Origin: Gari tellinella
Lineage: Eukaryota > Mollusca > Bivalvia > Cardiida > Psammobiidae
Assembly: GCA_922989275.2 (NCBI GenBank)
Contig: OV277866.1
Coordinates: forward strand, 78,032,328 to 78,096,327
Direction of reading: 5' to 3'
DNA length: 64,000 bases
The notes under the pieces are model-generated. The model saw nothing but the letters and a program-made list of their open reading frames with translations, did no database searches and was not told the DNA's origin. Of this stretch, positions 25,401 through 37,018 are shown in pieces. The translations under genes were made by a program, and so were the position numbers. The stretch's first letter is position 1. Each line of letters begins with the position of its first letter.

Positions 25401-25900
25401 TAGCATGCAATATGGGGGATATGCCATACCTAACGATTTGGGATATATTCATTTCCAATTCAGTACTTCTTTACACACAACTATTTTGTTTTGTTGAAAA
25501 CAAACTTACTTATCATTATATCTAGCATGCAGTGTAAATGGGGTATGTCTCTTACGTGTAGATTCGGTGCTTTTATATTCATATATCCAAAGGTCGCAGC
25601 AATTAACCTCCGAACAAGTACATGTATATTTATAAATGTTACGTTTTGAACATAGTTTCTGAAAGCTTTAGTTCTCATTATAACTATTTTAGCTTAAATA
25701 GACTGAACACCTAATGGTGTAGTCGCATGTATAAAAGAAAAAGAGAAAATACCCAAATGAAAGCAAATGTGCCATTTGTCTAATAACAACCTCAATCTTA
25801 GTGGGTTGTTTTTAAGATATTCTCATCACTCTTTCTACTCCGTCCATTGACAGAGTATATCTTTGTAAATCTCGGTACATACAATTCAAATACAATAAGA

Positions 25901-25990
25901 ACGTTACCGTGGTGGCGCTTTCCGATGCTACAACACAGTTGTGAGCATATCTCAGTGTGTCTCCGCACGGGCTCGAATCCCAACCTTCTC
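25901..25990 (+). mobile_element. tRNA-like SINE head
   Basis: TTACCGTGGTGGCGCTTTCC and, 55 bp on, CACGGGCTCGAATCCCAACC resemble A and B boxes. It sits in the centre of the large foldback element. Confidence 0.45.
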
Positions 25991-26354
25991 ATTTTTTGTG
26001 TTCTAGCTTTAGCCGGAAAAACATATATCCCACAAAATTTGGAACATACATAGCAACATATAGATGTTTGCATTTGGAATGGAATCAAATAACGAGGCAT
26101 AAATGACTTGCAGAGGGAGCCTGCTACAACAACAGTAACTTTTATTTCTCAGATCATTATCAGCTAGATAAGCATTTTGAACCAAACCTAGTTCAGCTAA
26201 TTTCTTCTTTATTTACACCAAAAGTAGTACTAAATCACATTTTGTTAGTTGTCTACTGTACAGACGGTACGCTGACGCTTACTTTGAGCGAATGGATTTC
26301 ACTTGTTTATTAGTAGAAGTCATATATCTTTAAAAAGCAAGCCCTGTAACAGGT

Positions 26355-26440
26355 ATCGCGATGGCTCATTTGTAAACGCGTAGGACTGTTAGGACTGTGT
26401 GATATGAGGTCAGACGTTCAAATCCAGTCAAACGCAAACC
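26355..26440 (+). mobile_element. tRNA-like SINE head
   Basis: CGCGATGGCTCATTTGTAAA and CAGACGTTCAAATCCAGTC give A- and B-box-like motifs. Degraded and not a tRNA gene. Confidence 0.45.
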
Positions 26441-27052
26441 TGTTTTGTGAATCATGTTTACTTGTTTCATTATCATGTTTGATTATACTTTTCGAACACA
26501 TTCAAGCTATTGTCATTACCCTGTCGTCTACATCGTTTTTGTTTGCTTTTAGGTTAGTATTTCGTAAGATAACTTTTCTAAATAACTATCTTAGGTAACT
26601 GTTTGAAACTTATGAGCTATATATCGAGTATAAAATCAACAAGGGTGGGGGGTTGTTATTTTTGTTTGACATCAATCCTTATCTTCATCGAATAGATCTA
26701 TATATAAACATGTATGTTTATAAGAATGCCTGGCACCCATTTACGAAAACAAAGTTTTAGGCCAAATATGGTTTTTCAGTTTCTTTAAAAAGTGATGTGT
26801 CTATATTCTAGAATTTAAGCAATTAATATAAAAGGTCAAGGAAGTGAAATTTTGAAAATTGGGGTTTATATCTATATTTTTTACAACTTCTGTTAGAAAC
26901 AACAAGTCTTAAAATTTTATATCGATATAACCTAATATGTCTAATCAGTACTTTTGATGCTTTTATATTAATTTCCAAGGCCATAGTACTTAGTGAAATT
27001 CCAGAAATTTTGCATTTTCAAATCTTTTTTTAGAATTTTTTTTACCCATTCA

Positions 27053-27072
27053 ACCCCCCCCCCCCCCCCCCC
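27053..27072. repeat. Poly-C tract
   Basis: About 20 consecutive C residues in the right arm of the foldback element. The length may be affected by assembly or sequencing error. Confidence 0.8.
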
Positions 27073-28127
27073 GAAAAAACCATAAACACAAAACAAACAA
27101 ACAGAACTTTTGAAATAATATTAATTTTATTCTATTAGTACTAACAGCTTTATATCATACTTCTTTTAGTTTAACCTTTTGATTTGGAGCATTTATATTT
27201 AAGGCCACAGTAATATAAATTCCTAAAATTCGTGATTTCGTTTATATCTTTTATATTTTTTACCCAAAACATATAAACCTTTAAAAGCCTTTATTTATCC
27301 GTACTTAAACTTGACTACATTTGAAGGAGTATAATATCTGTTAAATGTATAGAAGTGAAGCATTTTCTCCGTATCCAAGGACACGGTATAGAAATTTCAA
27401 AAATTGAGTGTTTTTTTTAAGTTTTTTGTTATTATTTTTTACAATTTTTACCCAAAAACATCCAGTTGCAATTTTTCTTTAAGCCGATGTAGTAGTAACC
27501 TGCAGTGTAATGGAATATGTGTGTAATCTGAAAATTTGGAGCTTTTTTGCTCAAAACTAAGGCACAGTGGTGAAATTCCAAAAAATTGTGTTTTCATTTA
27601 TCATTTTAACCACTTTACCACAAAAATGTTACCACAAAAACACATTCTTTTAAAACAAATATTTAAGCTTACTAGAACTACATGTAGTTATATTTAGCTG
27701 GTGTGGGCATCTAATATTTCAAACTCATTTATTTTCATACCAAAGGACACAGTATCGAAATTCCAAAATTGGTGGTTTTTAGGTGTGTTTTTTTTTTTAC
27801 ATGTTTTACCCGCAAAACCCAACTGTTGTATTTTTTTCTTTAGCCGATGTAGTACTAGCATCCGGTGAAATGGAATATGTGTCCAATCTGAAAATTTGGA
27901 GCTTTTTTTTTTCAAAACCAAGGCCACAGTGGCAAAATTCCAAAAAATCGGGTTTTCATTTATTATTTTAATTATTTTACCCCAAAAATCATATTTCGCA
28001 TCGTGTGATTTCTTGGGACTTTTTTCTGTTATTCGGTTCATGTCGTAGCATATGAAGGCACAAAAATCATTTCTGTGCAAATTAGTTCCTTTATTTGGAT
28101 TTTTGACGCTAAATGCCCTCTACTATA

Positions 28128-28822
28128 ACACGATAAAGAAACTGTACATTTGGTTTGAGGGGCTTTTAGCAAACCAAAGCCAAATCGGGTATCAAAATGC
28201 GCAAAACGTAATGGCTACACAATAGTGTACAATGTATTTGTAATCGTGATTTGATAATTTTAGAGTGTAATTTTGTGTGTGAAAGACGATGGTGTGAAAA
28301 GTAAAAATCGCAGATTTGTAATGTTTTTAAAGCTCTATGTACATGTATAACTCTGTTATATATTGCAGGACAATGCATGAATGAAACAAAACAGAGCGCT
28401 CAAACATGAACGTTTTGCTTTGCTTTGCTTCTCTTATTGATTGTTTTATTCAATGATTGATTAATTAATTCATTTAACACTTACCTATCTTATAGAAGTT
28501 CATGCTTTTTTGAAGAAGTGCTTTGATACCCGCGTTTAAAAGTGATACAAACTATTGTAAATGAGTCTTTGAATGGCTTGTATGTACATGTACTTCTCAT
28601 ACATACAGTTAACATATTGAACCCTAGCAACGAGTACTCCCGTCGTTTGTAAACAATGTAATGGTTGCATGCAAACAGTGTAGACCCAGATAAGAGGGTT
28701 CCTAAAGGAACCCTATGATCGAGATCTGCACTGTTTGTCGCTTTGCAGTGTATGGATGCAAACAACCATAAATAGTAAAAATAAAAAATGACTGGAATTA
28801 TTTGAAGACTGGATTTCACCGA
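28128..28822. other. Intergenic repeat debris
   Basis: Contains a family-C-like hairpin at about 28670-28740 (CAAACAGTGTAGACCCAGAT ... ATCTGCACTGTTTG). The segment GACGATGGTGTGAAAAGTAA near 28265 recurs inverted near 29520, so another foldback pair may bracket 28130-29760. No gene. Confidence 0.45.
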
Positions 28823-29075
28823 TTAACCCTTTACCTCATAGCTTGTTTCTAGCTTTGAAAAACATGTGACCACTTAAAGCAGGTTGAAAGTAAAGCAGAA
28901 TGTGCCCTAAGGCACATTCTGCTTTACTTTCAGCCTGCTTTAAGCTAAAATCTGCTAGGCTATATAAAATATTTATAATGATTATTGTTCATGAGGGTAT
29001 AAACTGGAACTATTTTCTTCAGCGGAGGAATATATTAAATACGCTAAAAGTCGCTTCTATGGGGGAAAGGGTTAA
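28823..29075. mobile_element. MITE family E copy (full length)
   Basis: TTAACCCTTTACCTCATAGC to GGGGGAAAGGGTTAA, with the strong hairpin GCAGGTTGAAAGTAAAGCAG ... CTGCTTTACTTTCAGCCTGC. Best-preserved member of the most numerous MITE family in the window. Confidence 0.87.
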
Positions 29076-29199
29076 ACAATGCCAGAATGGATGAGTTAAC
29101 TGAATATGTCTAACTTTCTGAGTACATTTTTCAACTGAAACATTCTGCTAAAAAATCCGGAATCTAATAATATAAAATCTACTGACACTGATAATAGAC

Positions 29200-29378
29200 T
29201 GAATTATTTGTTTATGAATACATGTATGTATGTTTTGTCTATGTATATTATTTGTTCCTCATGTTTTGTCTATGTACATAATCTGTTCCTCATGTTTTGT
29301 CTATGTACATAATCTGTTTCTCATGTTTTCATGTAAATCATGAACCGAGTGAATAAAGAAAATTTGATTTGATTTGAT
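29200..29378 (+). mobile_element. LINE-type 3' tail
   Basis: Three tandem copies of TGTTTTGTCTATGTACATAA are followed by GAATAAAGAAAATTTGATTT and a short TTGAT repeat, the layout of a non-LTR retrotransposon 3' end. No coding part remains. Confidence 0.5.
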
Positions 29379-30134
29379 CTGTAAAAGTGTGGCCCCGGGG
29401 CGGGGCGTTTGATGACCACAGGATACAAAGTTGAACAACTTTGGCAGAGGTCTACTATGCCATATATTGGTCGATGGAAAAACGACAGTTACAAAATATT
29501 ACATTCCTGCAACTTTTACTTTTCACACTATCGTCTTTAGCACACAAAACTATGGTCTGCAAACTACCAAATCACAATTAAACGCACACCATTGTTTAGT
29601 CAATTATTGATGCCTTTTAGTGCATTTTGAGACCATCTATGGTTTGTATCTATAAGTAAACTTGTATAACAAAAGTCAAACCGAATGAACAGTTTCTTTA
29701 TCATTTAGTATACGCCCCAGCATCGATAGATGCTGGGGCGTAAAAAAGAGGAGAAAACTCATTTGGAAACAGGAATAATTCATTTAAAGTTTCAGGTGTC
29801 AATGAGTCTTTTCAAAAACACGCCGATTTATTAAAAGGATATTGAAGGTCTGTCATGTTTGTATCTTTTTTAAAACTATGAACCCCATCGATAAGTATAC
29901 ATTTACAAACAGTGTACATTTATCTGTAAACAAGTACATTTGTCCTGTGCAAGCAATGAAGACCTTTGTCAGAGAACTCTTAAAGGTATTTACTGTTTGC
30001 CGTTTAGCAATATAAAATTATGACAGAAACAACGCTAAATACTCATTGGAAACCGGACTTTTCCATTAAAAGTTTCAGGGGTGGATGTGTTCACTGTTCA
30101 GCAATTATGTTTGGTTTGATTTGTTTAGTGTATT

Positions 30135-30373
30135 CAGCCTTGAAACTTTGAATGCACAGTTCTAATTTCAAAATAAGTCTACATGTAGTCCGTTTATGAC
30201 TATTTAGGGTTGTTGTAATAATATATTTCAAAATGACACACAGTGTAAACCCTGCTCAGGGGGCTCCTTCAGGAACCCTTCGATCAGGGTCTACACTGTT
30301 TGAATGAGACAAGTGTAATCCTCACAAGTACACTGTTTGTAAATGACAAGTATACTCGTCGCTAGGGTTGAAT
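30135..30373. mobile_element. MITE family C copy (diverged)
   Basis: Left end TTCAGCCTTGAAACTTTGAA, central hairpin CAGGGGGCTCCTTCAGGAAC, right end CTAGGGTTGAATTG. Confidence 0.65.
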
Positions 30374-30384
30374 TGAAAACGTCT

Positions 30385-30612
30385 GTTTCTGCCATCTATG
30401 GGCTAATTGGACGCCCCAGAGAGATGGGGTCGGATGGTGTGATGCCCTACTCTTATTATTGACAGAGTTCTCTTGTTCTTTTAGATGCCCAGTGTTAAGC
30501 ATAGGACCTCGGTTTATAAAGACTCATGCGAAACTTGGTCCGATGGGGGATCAGACTCACAACTACTAGTATCGCAGTCGTGTGTGCTACCACTGGACCA
30601 CGTCCGCGGGTC
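30385..30612 (-). mobile_element. tRNA-headed SINE, minus strand
   Basis: The tail GCCATCTATGGGCTAATTGG and GGACGCCCCAGAGAGATGGG is the complement of the tail of the SINE at 38157-38405. The tRNA-like head lies at about 30540-30612 on the minus strand. Two copies of one SINE family in opposite orientation. Confidence 0.7.
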
Positions 30613-30781
30613 ACAAGCATCTATTCGTGTACTGTTTGCCTGTCACTGTGATGTTTCTGAAAGACACGACACATTTATCTACTTCACGCTTATGAACATA
30701 TGTCCAGTCACGAAGTGGTTCAGGAATAAAATATTACCCTTGCCCGTCTGCACGAACCAATGTCAACCTTTTTTACTCGTT

Positions 30782-31013
30782 TAATCATTGAACCCTTGTC
30801 ACGAACAGATACATCCTTTGCAAACAGTAAACTTGTGATGAGTAAACGTGTCCTATGTAAACAGTGTAGACCCTGATCATAGGGTGTACACTGATCAGGG
30901 TCTACACTGTTTGTCATTTTGAAATATATTGTACGAATCAACTCTTTAAAAAAAACTAAACTAAATTGAAAACTGGAATTGTCCATTTGAAGTTTCAGGG
31001 AGGAAAGCGTTCA
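30782..31013. mobile_element. MITE family C copy (reverse orientation)
   Basis: AATCATTGAACCCTTGTCAC to GTTTCAGGGAGGAAAGCG, with a shortened central hairpin ACCCTGATCATAGGGTGTAC. Confidence 0.65.
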
Positions 31014-31137
31014 CTTATTCACACATGAAACTTCAAATAAAATGTTCATAGCTCCAATTACGTCTAGTCTAGTTTTGGCTATCCAGGGGTGTTTCTCACA
31101 CTGTATTTAAAAAAAACCACCAACAGTTCAGGTACTG

Positions 31138-32768
31138 GCAGGGCTGCCATGTCTCCAGATTTTTCCTAAATCTTTGGATTTTTTTCTGATACATGGTAGC
31201 TTAAAGCAGGCTGAAAGTAAAGTCCAGCCTGCTTTAAGTAGTTACATGTCAACAAAACTAGAAACTGGCTTTGTGATAAAGGTACGATTCGTAAAATCGC
31301 ACTTTAAACAAGAGCTGTCGGAGAACAGCAAAGCTCGCCTAACTAAACCTTTTTTAAATAGGTAACTATCAATAGAAAAGTGTATCAGTACATTGATATT
31401 CAAGCCACAGGGAACCTCCATTCCCAATATCAGCTTATAAATGCAAATATGTCATGTAGTATAAGTGCATTCCAACACTTACTTCATAACTAACTTTGAA
31501 ATTTCAGTCCCAAACTCTAAGTCCACAACAGGTAAAATTTTGACTAAATTTAAACTTTTTTTTTAATTTTAATTACGAAACATCAATGTTCAACCCACAG
31601 GTCACCTTCATTCCAAATATCAGCTTCCTAATACAAATATTTCATGTAGTATTAGTGCATTTCAACACTTACCCCAAAACTTTAACCATGAGAAATCAGC
31701 CGAAAACCCTAAGTCCACAAAAGCAGAAATTTTGACTAAATTTAATTTTTTTTTTAAATTTCAACTACATAACATCAATGTTCAACCCACAGGGCACCTC
31801 CATTCTGAATATCAGCTTCCTAATACAAATATTTCATGTAGTATTAGTGCTTTACAACACTTACCCCAAAACTTTAACCATGAGAAATCACCCGAAAAAC
31901 CTAAGTCCACAAAAGGTAAAATTTTGACTAAATTTAACTCTTTTTTTTAATTTTAACTACGCAACATCAATGTTCAACCCACAGGGCACCTCCATTCTGA
32001 ATATCAGCTTCGTAATACAAATAGTTCATGTAGTATTAGTGCATTACAACACTTACCCCAAAACTTTAACCATGAGAAATCACCCGAAAAACCTAAGTCC
32101 ACAAAAGGTAAAATTTTGACTAAATTTAACTTTTTTTTGTAATTTTAACTACGCAACATCAATGTTCAACCCACAGGGCACCTCCATTCTGAATATCAGC
32201 TTCGTAATACAAATAGTTCATGTAGTATTAGTGCATTACAACACTTACCCCAAAACTTTAACCATGAGAAAACAGCCGAAAACCCTAAGTCCACAAAAGG
32301 TGAAATTTTGACTAAATTTAACTCTTTTTTTTAATTTTAACTACACAACATCAATATTCAACCCACAGAGCACCTCCATTCCAAATATCAGCTTCCTAAT
32401 GCAAATAGTTCATGTAGTGTTAGTGCATTACAACACTTACCCCAAAACTTTAACCATGAGAAAACAGCCGAAAACCCTAAGTCCACAAAAGGTGAAATTT
32501 TGACTAAATTTAACTCTTTTTTTTAATTTTAACTACACAACATCAATGTTCAACCCACAGAGCACCTCCATTCCAAATATCAGCTTCCTAATGCAAATAG
32601 TTCATGTAGTGTTAGTGCATTACAACACTTACCCCAAAACTTTAACCACGAAAAACCAACGCCGACGCCGGGGTGATTCCATAAGCCCCCCATTCTCTGA
32701 ATAGGCGAGCTAAAAAGCAAATTTGGAAATCTTAGGATTTTTCATGTTAACTTATGGCAGCCCTGTAC
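31138..32768. mobile_element. Outer element GGCAGGGCTGCCATG, split by nested insertion
   Basis: The left end GGCAGGGCTGCCATGTCTCC with ATTTTTCCTAAATC and the right end TAGGATTTTTCATG with TTATGGCAGCCCTG are inverted relatives. Between them sits the satellite element 31307-32716. A related end, GGAAAAATCCGGAGAAATGG followed by CAGCTCTG, occurs at about 34527-34556. Confidence 0.55.
31307..32716 (+). repeat. Nested element with 191-bp satellite
   Basis: Left end AACAAGAGCTGTCGGAGAAC then GCAAAGCTCGCC; right end GGCGAGCTAAAAA. Inside are about six tandem units of 191-193 bp marked by AACATCAATGTTCAACCCAC (near 31580, 31771, 31962, 32154, 32347, 32539), highly similar to one another. Two adjacent units from about 32155 on are almost identical, implying recent array growth. 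Same end grammar as the 145-bp satellite elements. Confidence 0.85.
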
Positions 32769-32879
32769 TGGTCAGAGAGCTCCATAAGAAGCCTGCTCAG
32801 GGTCTACATCTCTTTTTTTATTAAAACAAGTGTACTCTTCATTAGTAGCTGCATTCCACACACTGACCTCTTTCTACAT

Positions 32880-33330
32880 AGCCGCGGCGAATGACATATG
32901 CATAAGGGTGCACGGTCGAACATGTGGTGGTTTGAATACCACCTTATGGTCGATCGGGCACCCTGGGGCTGATGGGAACGGGTTGAGCGCTGCACAGGCC
33001 GTCAGAATCCAGAACCATGGTACGTACAAGGTAAAAGGGGGATTGCATTTGGATGCCTGGATGGTCGAATCTGAGCAAGGCTCGGGAATAGCCTGACAGG
33101 TTTCCAGTGGGAGTCCCCCCAATCGGATAAGGTGCATCATGGATCTGTTAACAGCCAACCACTGGGAACCAGAAACAACAACATCTCCTGGACAAGACAG
33201 CATTTCCTCCTTCCCGACGACCAGCGGCAACAAAAGGCCCTTTTCAGGGCCACCACAGCAAAGTTCACTCAATAATAGGCAAGATGCTCACCACTGTCCC
33301 AATCCTGAGACAATGGGATGACGCACCTGA
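32880..33330. other. GC-rich unclassified segment
   Basis: Distinctly richer in GC than its surroundings, with overlapping open frames on both strands (88 codons plus, 132 codons minus). Neither frame shows a recognisable domain, and long frames on both strands fit base composition. Possibly an unidentified retroelement fragment. Confidence 0.35.
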
Positions 33331-33394
33331 AAAAGCTTATGCGGGACTATAAACCTTATCAGAAACAACACAACATGACATATGTAATACCCAG

Positions 33395-33475
33395 CTCCTA
33401 CGCTGGAGAGTAGACGTATGGTATTGGACTGTAACGCCAGCGTCCCGGGTTCGATCCCAGCCCCGGTGATTCTCA
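33395..33475 (+). mobile_element. tRNA-like SINE head
   Basis: AGTAGACGTATGGTATTGGA and CCCGGGTTCGATCCCAGCCC provide A- and B-box-like sequences. The B box is a perfect match to GGTTCGATCC, but no cloverleaf with paired acceptor ends is evident. Confidence 0.5.
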
Positions 33476-33599
33476 CAATACCCAATGTGGATGTTTCTGC
33501 TATGCTTCGTTACGAGAGTTCCTCGTAAATAAGAGTACATCGTTTTAAAATGACGACTACAATGTATATTCGCCGCTAGGAATGAATGTAGTTTTTTCC

Positions 33600-34330
33600 T
33601 CAGTTGAAGTCACTTAATTGCACGTGCATATGTTCCTCAACGAGTACAGCATGTTGCAAAGCAGCTTGGTGATATTTCCGTTTGGCATGAGCATCTGTGA
33701 CCTATGTTAAGTTTCTTGTGTTACTTAAGATAGGCTTCCAGGGTTGCAACTTCATATTGGTATGCACCTAAATGAGTACAGCATGTTGCATTGCAGTTTG
33801 GTGACCTTGACCTTTTCCATGTACCCCTGTGTTAAACCATTACGTTTATATCAGTTGTAGACTATGTACTGAAGCTATGATCACAGAACTTAACATGCTT
33901 ATGTTCTTCATTGAGTACAGCAAGTATTTAAGCAGTTTAGTGACACAACAGTGAAATGCCTCTCTGACCTTGCCCTGTGTGGCATAGGTTGCGTTTTGCA
34001 TTTGTCGACGATTCAGAACTGTTACTAAAGCGTAGCAGAACTTCTCAGGCTGACATATGATCAGAACAACATCTTGCAATGCAATCTAGCGATATTGACC
34101 TCTGTGACATGTGTTAAGATTTTTGCTTTTATGTCAATTATGGACGATGTAGATCTACTACAGATTCACATGCTGATCAATGTGCCCTTATCAATACCCC
34201 ATGTTGCATCACAGTTTGGTGACCATGGGGTTAAGTTGTTAACGTTAAGGTCATTTATATACCAGTCCTGCAGCTGGAGTCACACACTTTCATATGATGG
34301 CTACATGGCTGCCATAAGTTGATCATAAAA
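33600..34330. repeat. Degenerate tandem repeat (GAGTACAGCATGTTGCA units)
   Basis: GAGTACAGCATGTTGCAAAG near 33640, GAGTACAGCATGTTGCATTG near 33774, GAGTACAGCAAGTATTTAAG near 33914 and a weaker unit near 34195 show a period of about 135-140 bp. Part of an old satellite element. Confidence 0.55.
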
Positions 34331-34381
34331 ATCCTAAGATGTCAAATTTTCAATTTTTCAGACGCAATCTACTAATCGTAC

Positions 34382-34512
34382 CTTTATCGCATAGACTGTT
34401 TCTTGTTTTGAAGACACACGACTGCTTAAAACAGGTTGAAAATAAAGCAGAATGCGCCTTATGGCGCATTCTGCTTTACTTTCAGCTGTTTTAAGCTACG
34501 ATCTGCTAGGAT
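34382..34512. mobile_element. MITE family E fragment
   Basis: Carries TTGAAAATAAAGCAGAATGC and the hairpin GCGCCTTATGGCGC, with the right part replaced by the GGCAGCTCTG-type element end. Confidence 0.65.
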
Positions 34513-34792
34513 AAAAATCCGAATACTTAGGAAAAATCCGGAGAAATGGCAGCTCTGTGGCTAACCTACAAGGGTACAGTATGTCGCATCACAGTTTAGT
34601 TACTCTAAATCTGACATAGCTGACCTTGGTTAAAGTTTGAATTGCATTAGGGTCAATTAGAGACTAAAACAATCTACAATCTCGCAGTTTTACACTGTTG
34701 TGCCTTGATGACACTTGTAAGCATATTGCGGTGCAGTTTGGTGTCATTGTTTTTGTGTACGGTCATTTAAACTGGAGCGACTATACATCAAT

Positions 34793-35015
34793 TACAAACA
34801 GTGTAACTCTGATTTTGAAGAACGAGTGTCCTATGAAAACAGTGTAAACTCTGATAAGAGGGACCCTAAAGGAGCCCTCTGGTCAGGGTCTGCAATGTTT
34901 GTCGTTTCGTAATAATATACATGTATTATTTTGTTGAATTATCCCTAAATTGTCGAAAATGGACTGGACTTGATTGGAAACAGGCATTGTCTATTTGATA
35001 TTTCAGGTATGATAA
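34793..35015. mobile_element. MITE family C copy (diverged)
   Basis: Hairpin GAGGGACCCTAAAGGAGCCC flanked by AACAGTGTAAACTCTGATAA and GGTCAGGGTCTGCAATGTTT. Confidence 0.6.
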
Positions 35016-35133
35016 TGCATCAGTTAACAACTTCAACGCAATGGCCCGAATGTTTTGGCATTCATAAATAATTTGGCTGCCTATTCAGATTAGACATCGA
35101 GTAGCTCAGCGTCTGATCAGGTTCCATCAGAGA

Positions 35134-35341
35134 TACAGTGGATAATCTGTTATTCTTTCCCAATAAACGCGTTTACGCTAAAACTATTATTTGCAGTACA
35201 AACAGTTTGGAGCCAGATCAGACGCCGGGTAACCCGGCGTCTGATCAGGCTCCAAACTGTTTGCCACCAAGATAAACAAGAATTATTAGAATTGTCCAAA
35301 AGTTGTTCTTTTCTAAGTTTTAGTGTTTTGCGTTTGCGTAC
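35134..35341. mobile_element. MITE family A, left part of a split copy
   Basis: Starts TACAGTGGATAATCTGTTAT, has the full centre CGCCGGGTAACCCGGCG, and stops at TTTTGCGTTTGCGTAC. The missing right part is found at 49704-49747. Compare the intact copy at 17814-18068. Confidence 0.9.
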
Positions 35342-35354
35342 CCCAGATAACATT

Positions 35355-35815
35355 TTGACGTTGGCCCAACGTTGGCCCAACGTCATTCACTTCGTTGGCC
35401 CAACGTTGGCCCAACGTCGTTCATTCATTCACTTCGTTGGCCCAACATTGGGATGACGTTGGCCCATACTATGCATGCTCGTTGGCTTTTGGTTGGCCCA
35501 ACGGTTGGGCCAACGTTGGGAAAATGTTATTTATCGTTGGGCCAACATTGGCCCAACGTTGGCCCAACGTTATTTCGATGGTTGGGCCAACGGTTGGGCC
35601 AACGGTTGGCCCAACGTTGGACCAATGTTGGCAAAAAGTAATTTATCGTTGGACCAATGTTGGCCCAACGTCATTTTGCTGATGGGCCAACGGTTGGCGG
35701 ACCGTTGGGCCAACAGCGGAAAAATACTATTTATCGTTTGGCCAACTTTGGGTCAACATCAACAAATGTGTTGAACCAATGTTGGGCCAACGATGTGTCA
35801 ACTATTTTCCATCTG
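35355..35815. repeat. GTTGGCCCAAC array, left subterminal
   Basis: More than twenty imperfect copies of the self-complementary word GTTGGCCCAAC or CAACGTTGG, often abutting, spaced by short variable segments such as TATTTATCGTTGG. Three overlapping open frames of 89-99 codons here encode only WPNVGPT-type repeats and are not genes. Confidence 0.9.
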
Positions 35816-36197
35816 TAGCCCATCAGTTCTATTTTGAAAAAATACTTCTCATGAGAGTCAATCATATGATGTCATCCAGCTTGGGTGCAGAGCAGAAGAT
35901 TGGTGGTTCTAAATTGGTGCTAAATCAGAGCGGAAGTCAGTTAAAGAAATCCGGTGTAGATTAGCATCCTAGGTCTTCCTACGCCTGAAGCTGGATGTCA
36001 TGATATGGCTGAAATACAGTTAGTGCCAGACATAAAACACAAACAAAATCAAACATTTAATTCTTTAATTATCAGGGTTTGTCTAAATCTTTGAAAATAC
36101 ATAAACATCTTAACTTTTCCTATTCAATTATCCACTCCAGGCAAACTTAGCATACTGGTGCACACTTTTTGTCAATTATAATATCAATATCTATCTA

Positions 36198-36430
36198 TTT
36201 AACCCTTTACCCCAAGAATATGCTTTTAATTTACTCCTCCACTGAAGCAAATAGTTCCGCTTCATACAGTTGTGAACTTGTGAGTATGATGCATCATGAA
36301 AAATAATTTCTATATGATATCCTAGCAGATGGTAGCTTAAAGCAGTGAAAGTAAAGCAGAATGTGCGTTAAGGCAAATTCTGCTTTACCTCAACCCGCTT
36401 TAAGTGGTATCTTGTCTTCAAAAATAGTAA
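36198..36430. mobile_element. MITE family E copy (reverse)
   Basis: Begins TTAACCCTTTACCCCAAGAA, with the core GCAGTGAAAGTAAAGCAGAA and a degraded right end. Inside the 14.36-kb insertion. Confidence 0.65.
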
Positions 36431-36687
36431 CAGTTTATAGGATAATACATTAAACAAATGTTTAACGATTCACAAATATGTGCTTATATAAAGGGGACAA
36501 CATCCTTTTTTGCCATAAACTGCACCAATGTTTAAATTCTGCCCTAGCTACCCTAAAATCATTTTTCAGACTTTGAGATTTATATATTTTCTCCAAATCT
36601 TGATTTTAAAATGCCTAAACGGTAAAACCTATAAAAGCATCAAGTTTCTAGACATATGCAGTTCAATTCCATTATTTTTGCAGGCTT

Positions 36688-37012
36688 TAACCCTTTACCA
36701 CATAAATATGCATTTAATTTATTCCAAAACTGAAAATAAATGTTCCAATTTATACAGTCATGAAAATGTACCATAAGAAATATTTTCTCTATTCCTATAC
36801 TGAAGAAAATAATTCCACTTTCTGCAATTGTAAATGTGCATCATGAAAAATAGCTTCTGTATTATATCCTAGAGCAAATGGTAGCTTAAAGCAGGCTGAA
36901 AGTAAAACAGATTGCACCTTGATGCATATTCTGCTTTACTTTCAACCTGCTTTAACTCGTAACCAAATAGCCTAGTTTTGAAGACAGGTGACCAGGTAAG
37001 TAGTAAGCAGAA
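36688..37012. mobile_element. MITE family E copy (reverse, diverged)
   Basis: Begins TTTAACCCTTTACCACATAA, with the core GCAGGCTGAAAGTAAAACAG and CTGCTTTACTTTCAACCTGC. Adjacent to another copy at 37019. Confidence 0.6.
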
Positions 37013-37018
37013 TGTGCC

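Larger units (their letters stand above)
22844..28127. mobile_element. Large foldback element with repeat-built arms
   Basis: The outer ends AATAGTAGAGGGAATTTA and TAAATGCCCTCTACTATA are inverted. The arms (about 22844-23700 and 26760-28127) are diverged inverted copies of each other, each made of tandem units of about 150 bp centred on GGGGTAAAATNGTNAAAA and AAGCTCAAAATTTTCAGATT. Because the arms mirror each other, near-identical short peptides beginning MHRNDFC appear on the plus strand from 22880 and the minus strand from 28080; these are repeat products, not genes. The 3-kb centre (23700-26760) has two SINE-like heads and no transposase that I can recognise. Confidence 0.75.

Noticed and set aside
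22880..28080. Gene pair encoding MHRNDFC-type peptides on opposite strands
   Set aside because: The two frames are the mirrored arms of one foldback element; stops vary and no domain is seen.
31580..32650. CRISPR array
   Set aside because: Repeats of 191 bp are contiguous without unique spacers, and the DNA is from an animal genome.
32830..33272. 88-codon plus and 132-codon minus ORFs in a GC-rich segment
   Set aside because: They overlap on opposite strands without a domain; length is explained by base composition.
35372..35774. Three overlapping 89-99 codon frames rich in WPNVGPT
   Set aside because: All derive from the GTTGGCCCAAC array read in different frames.
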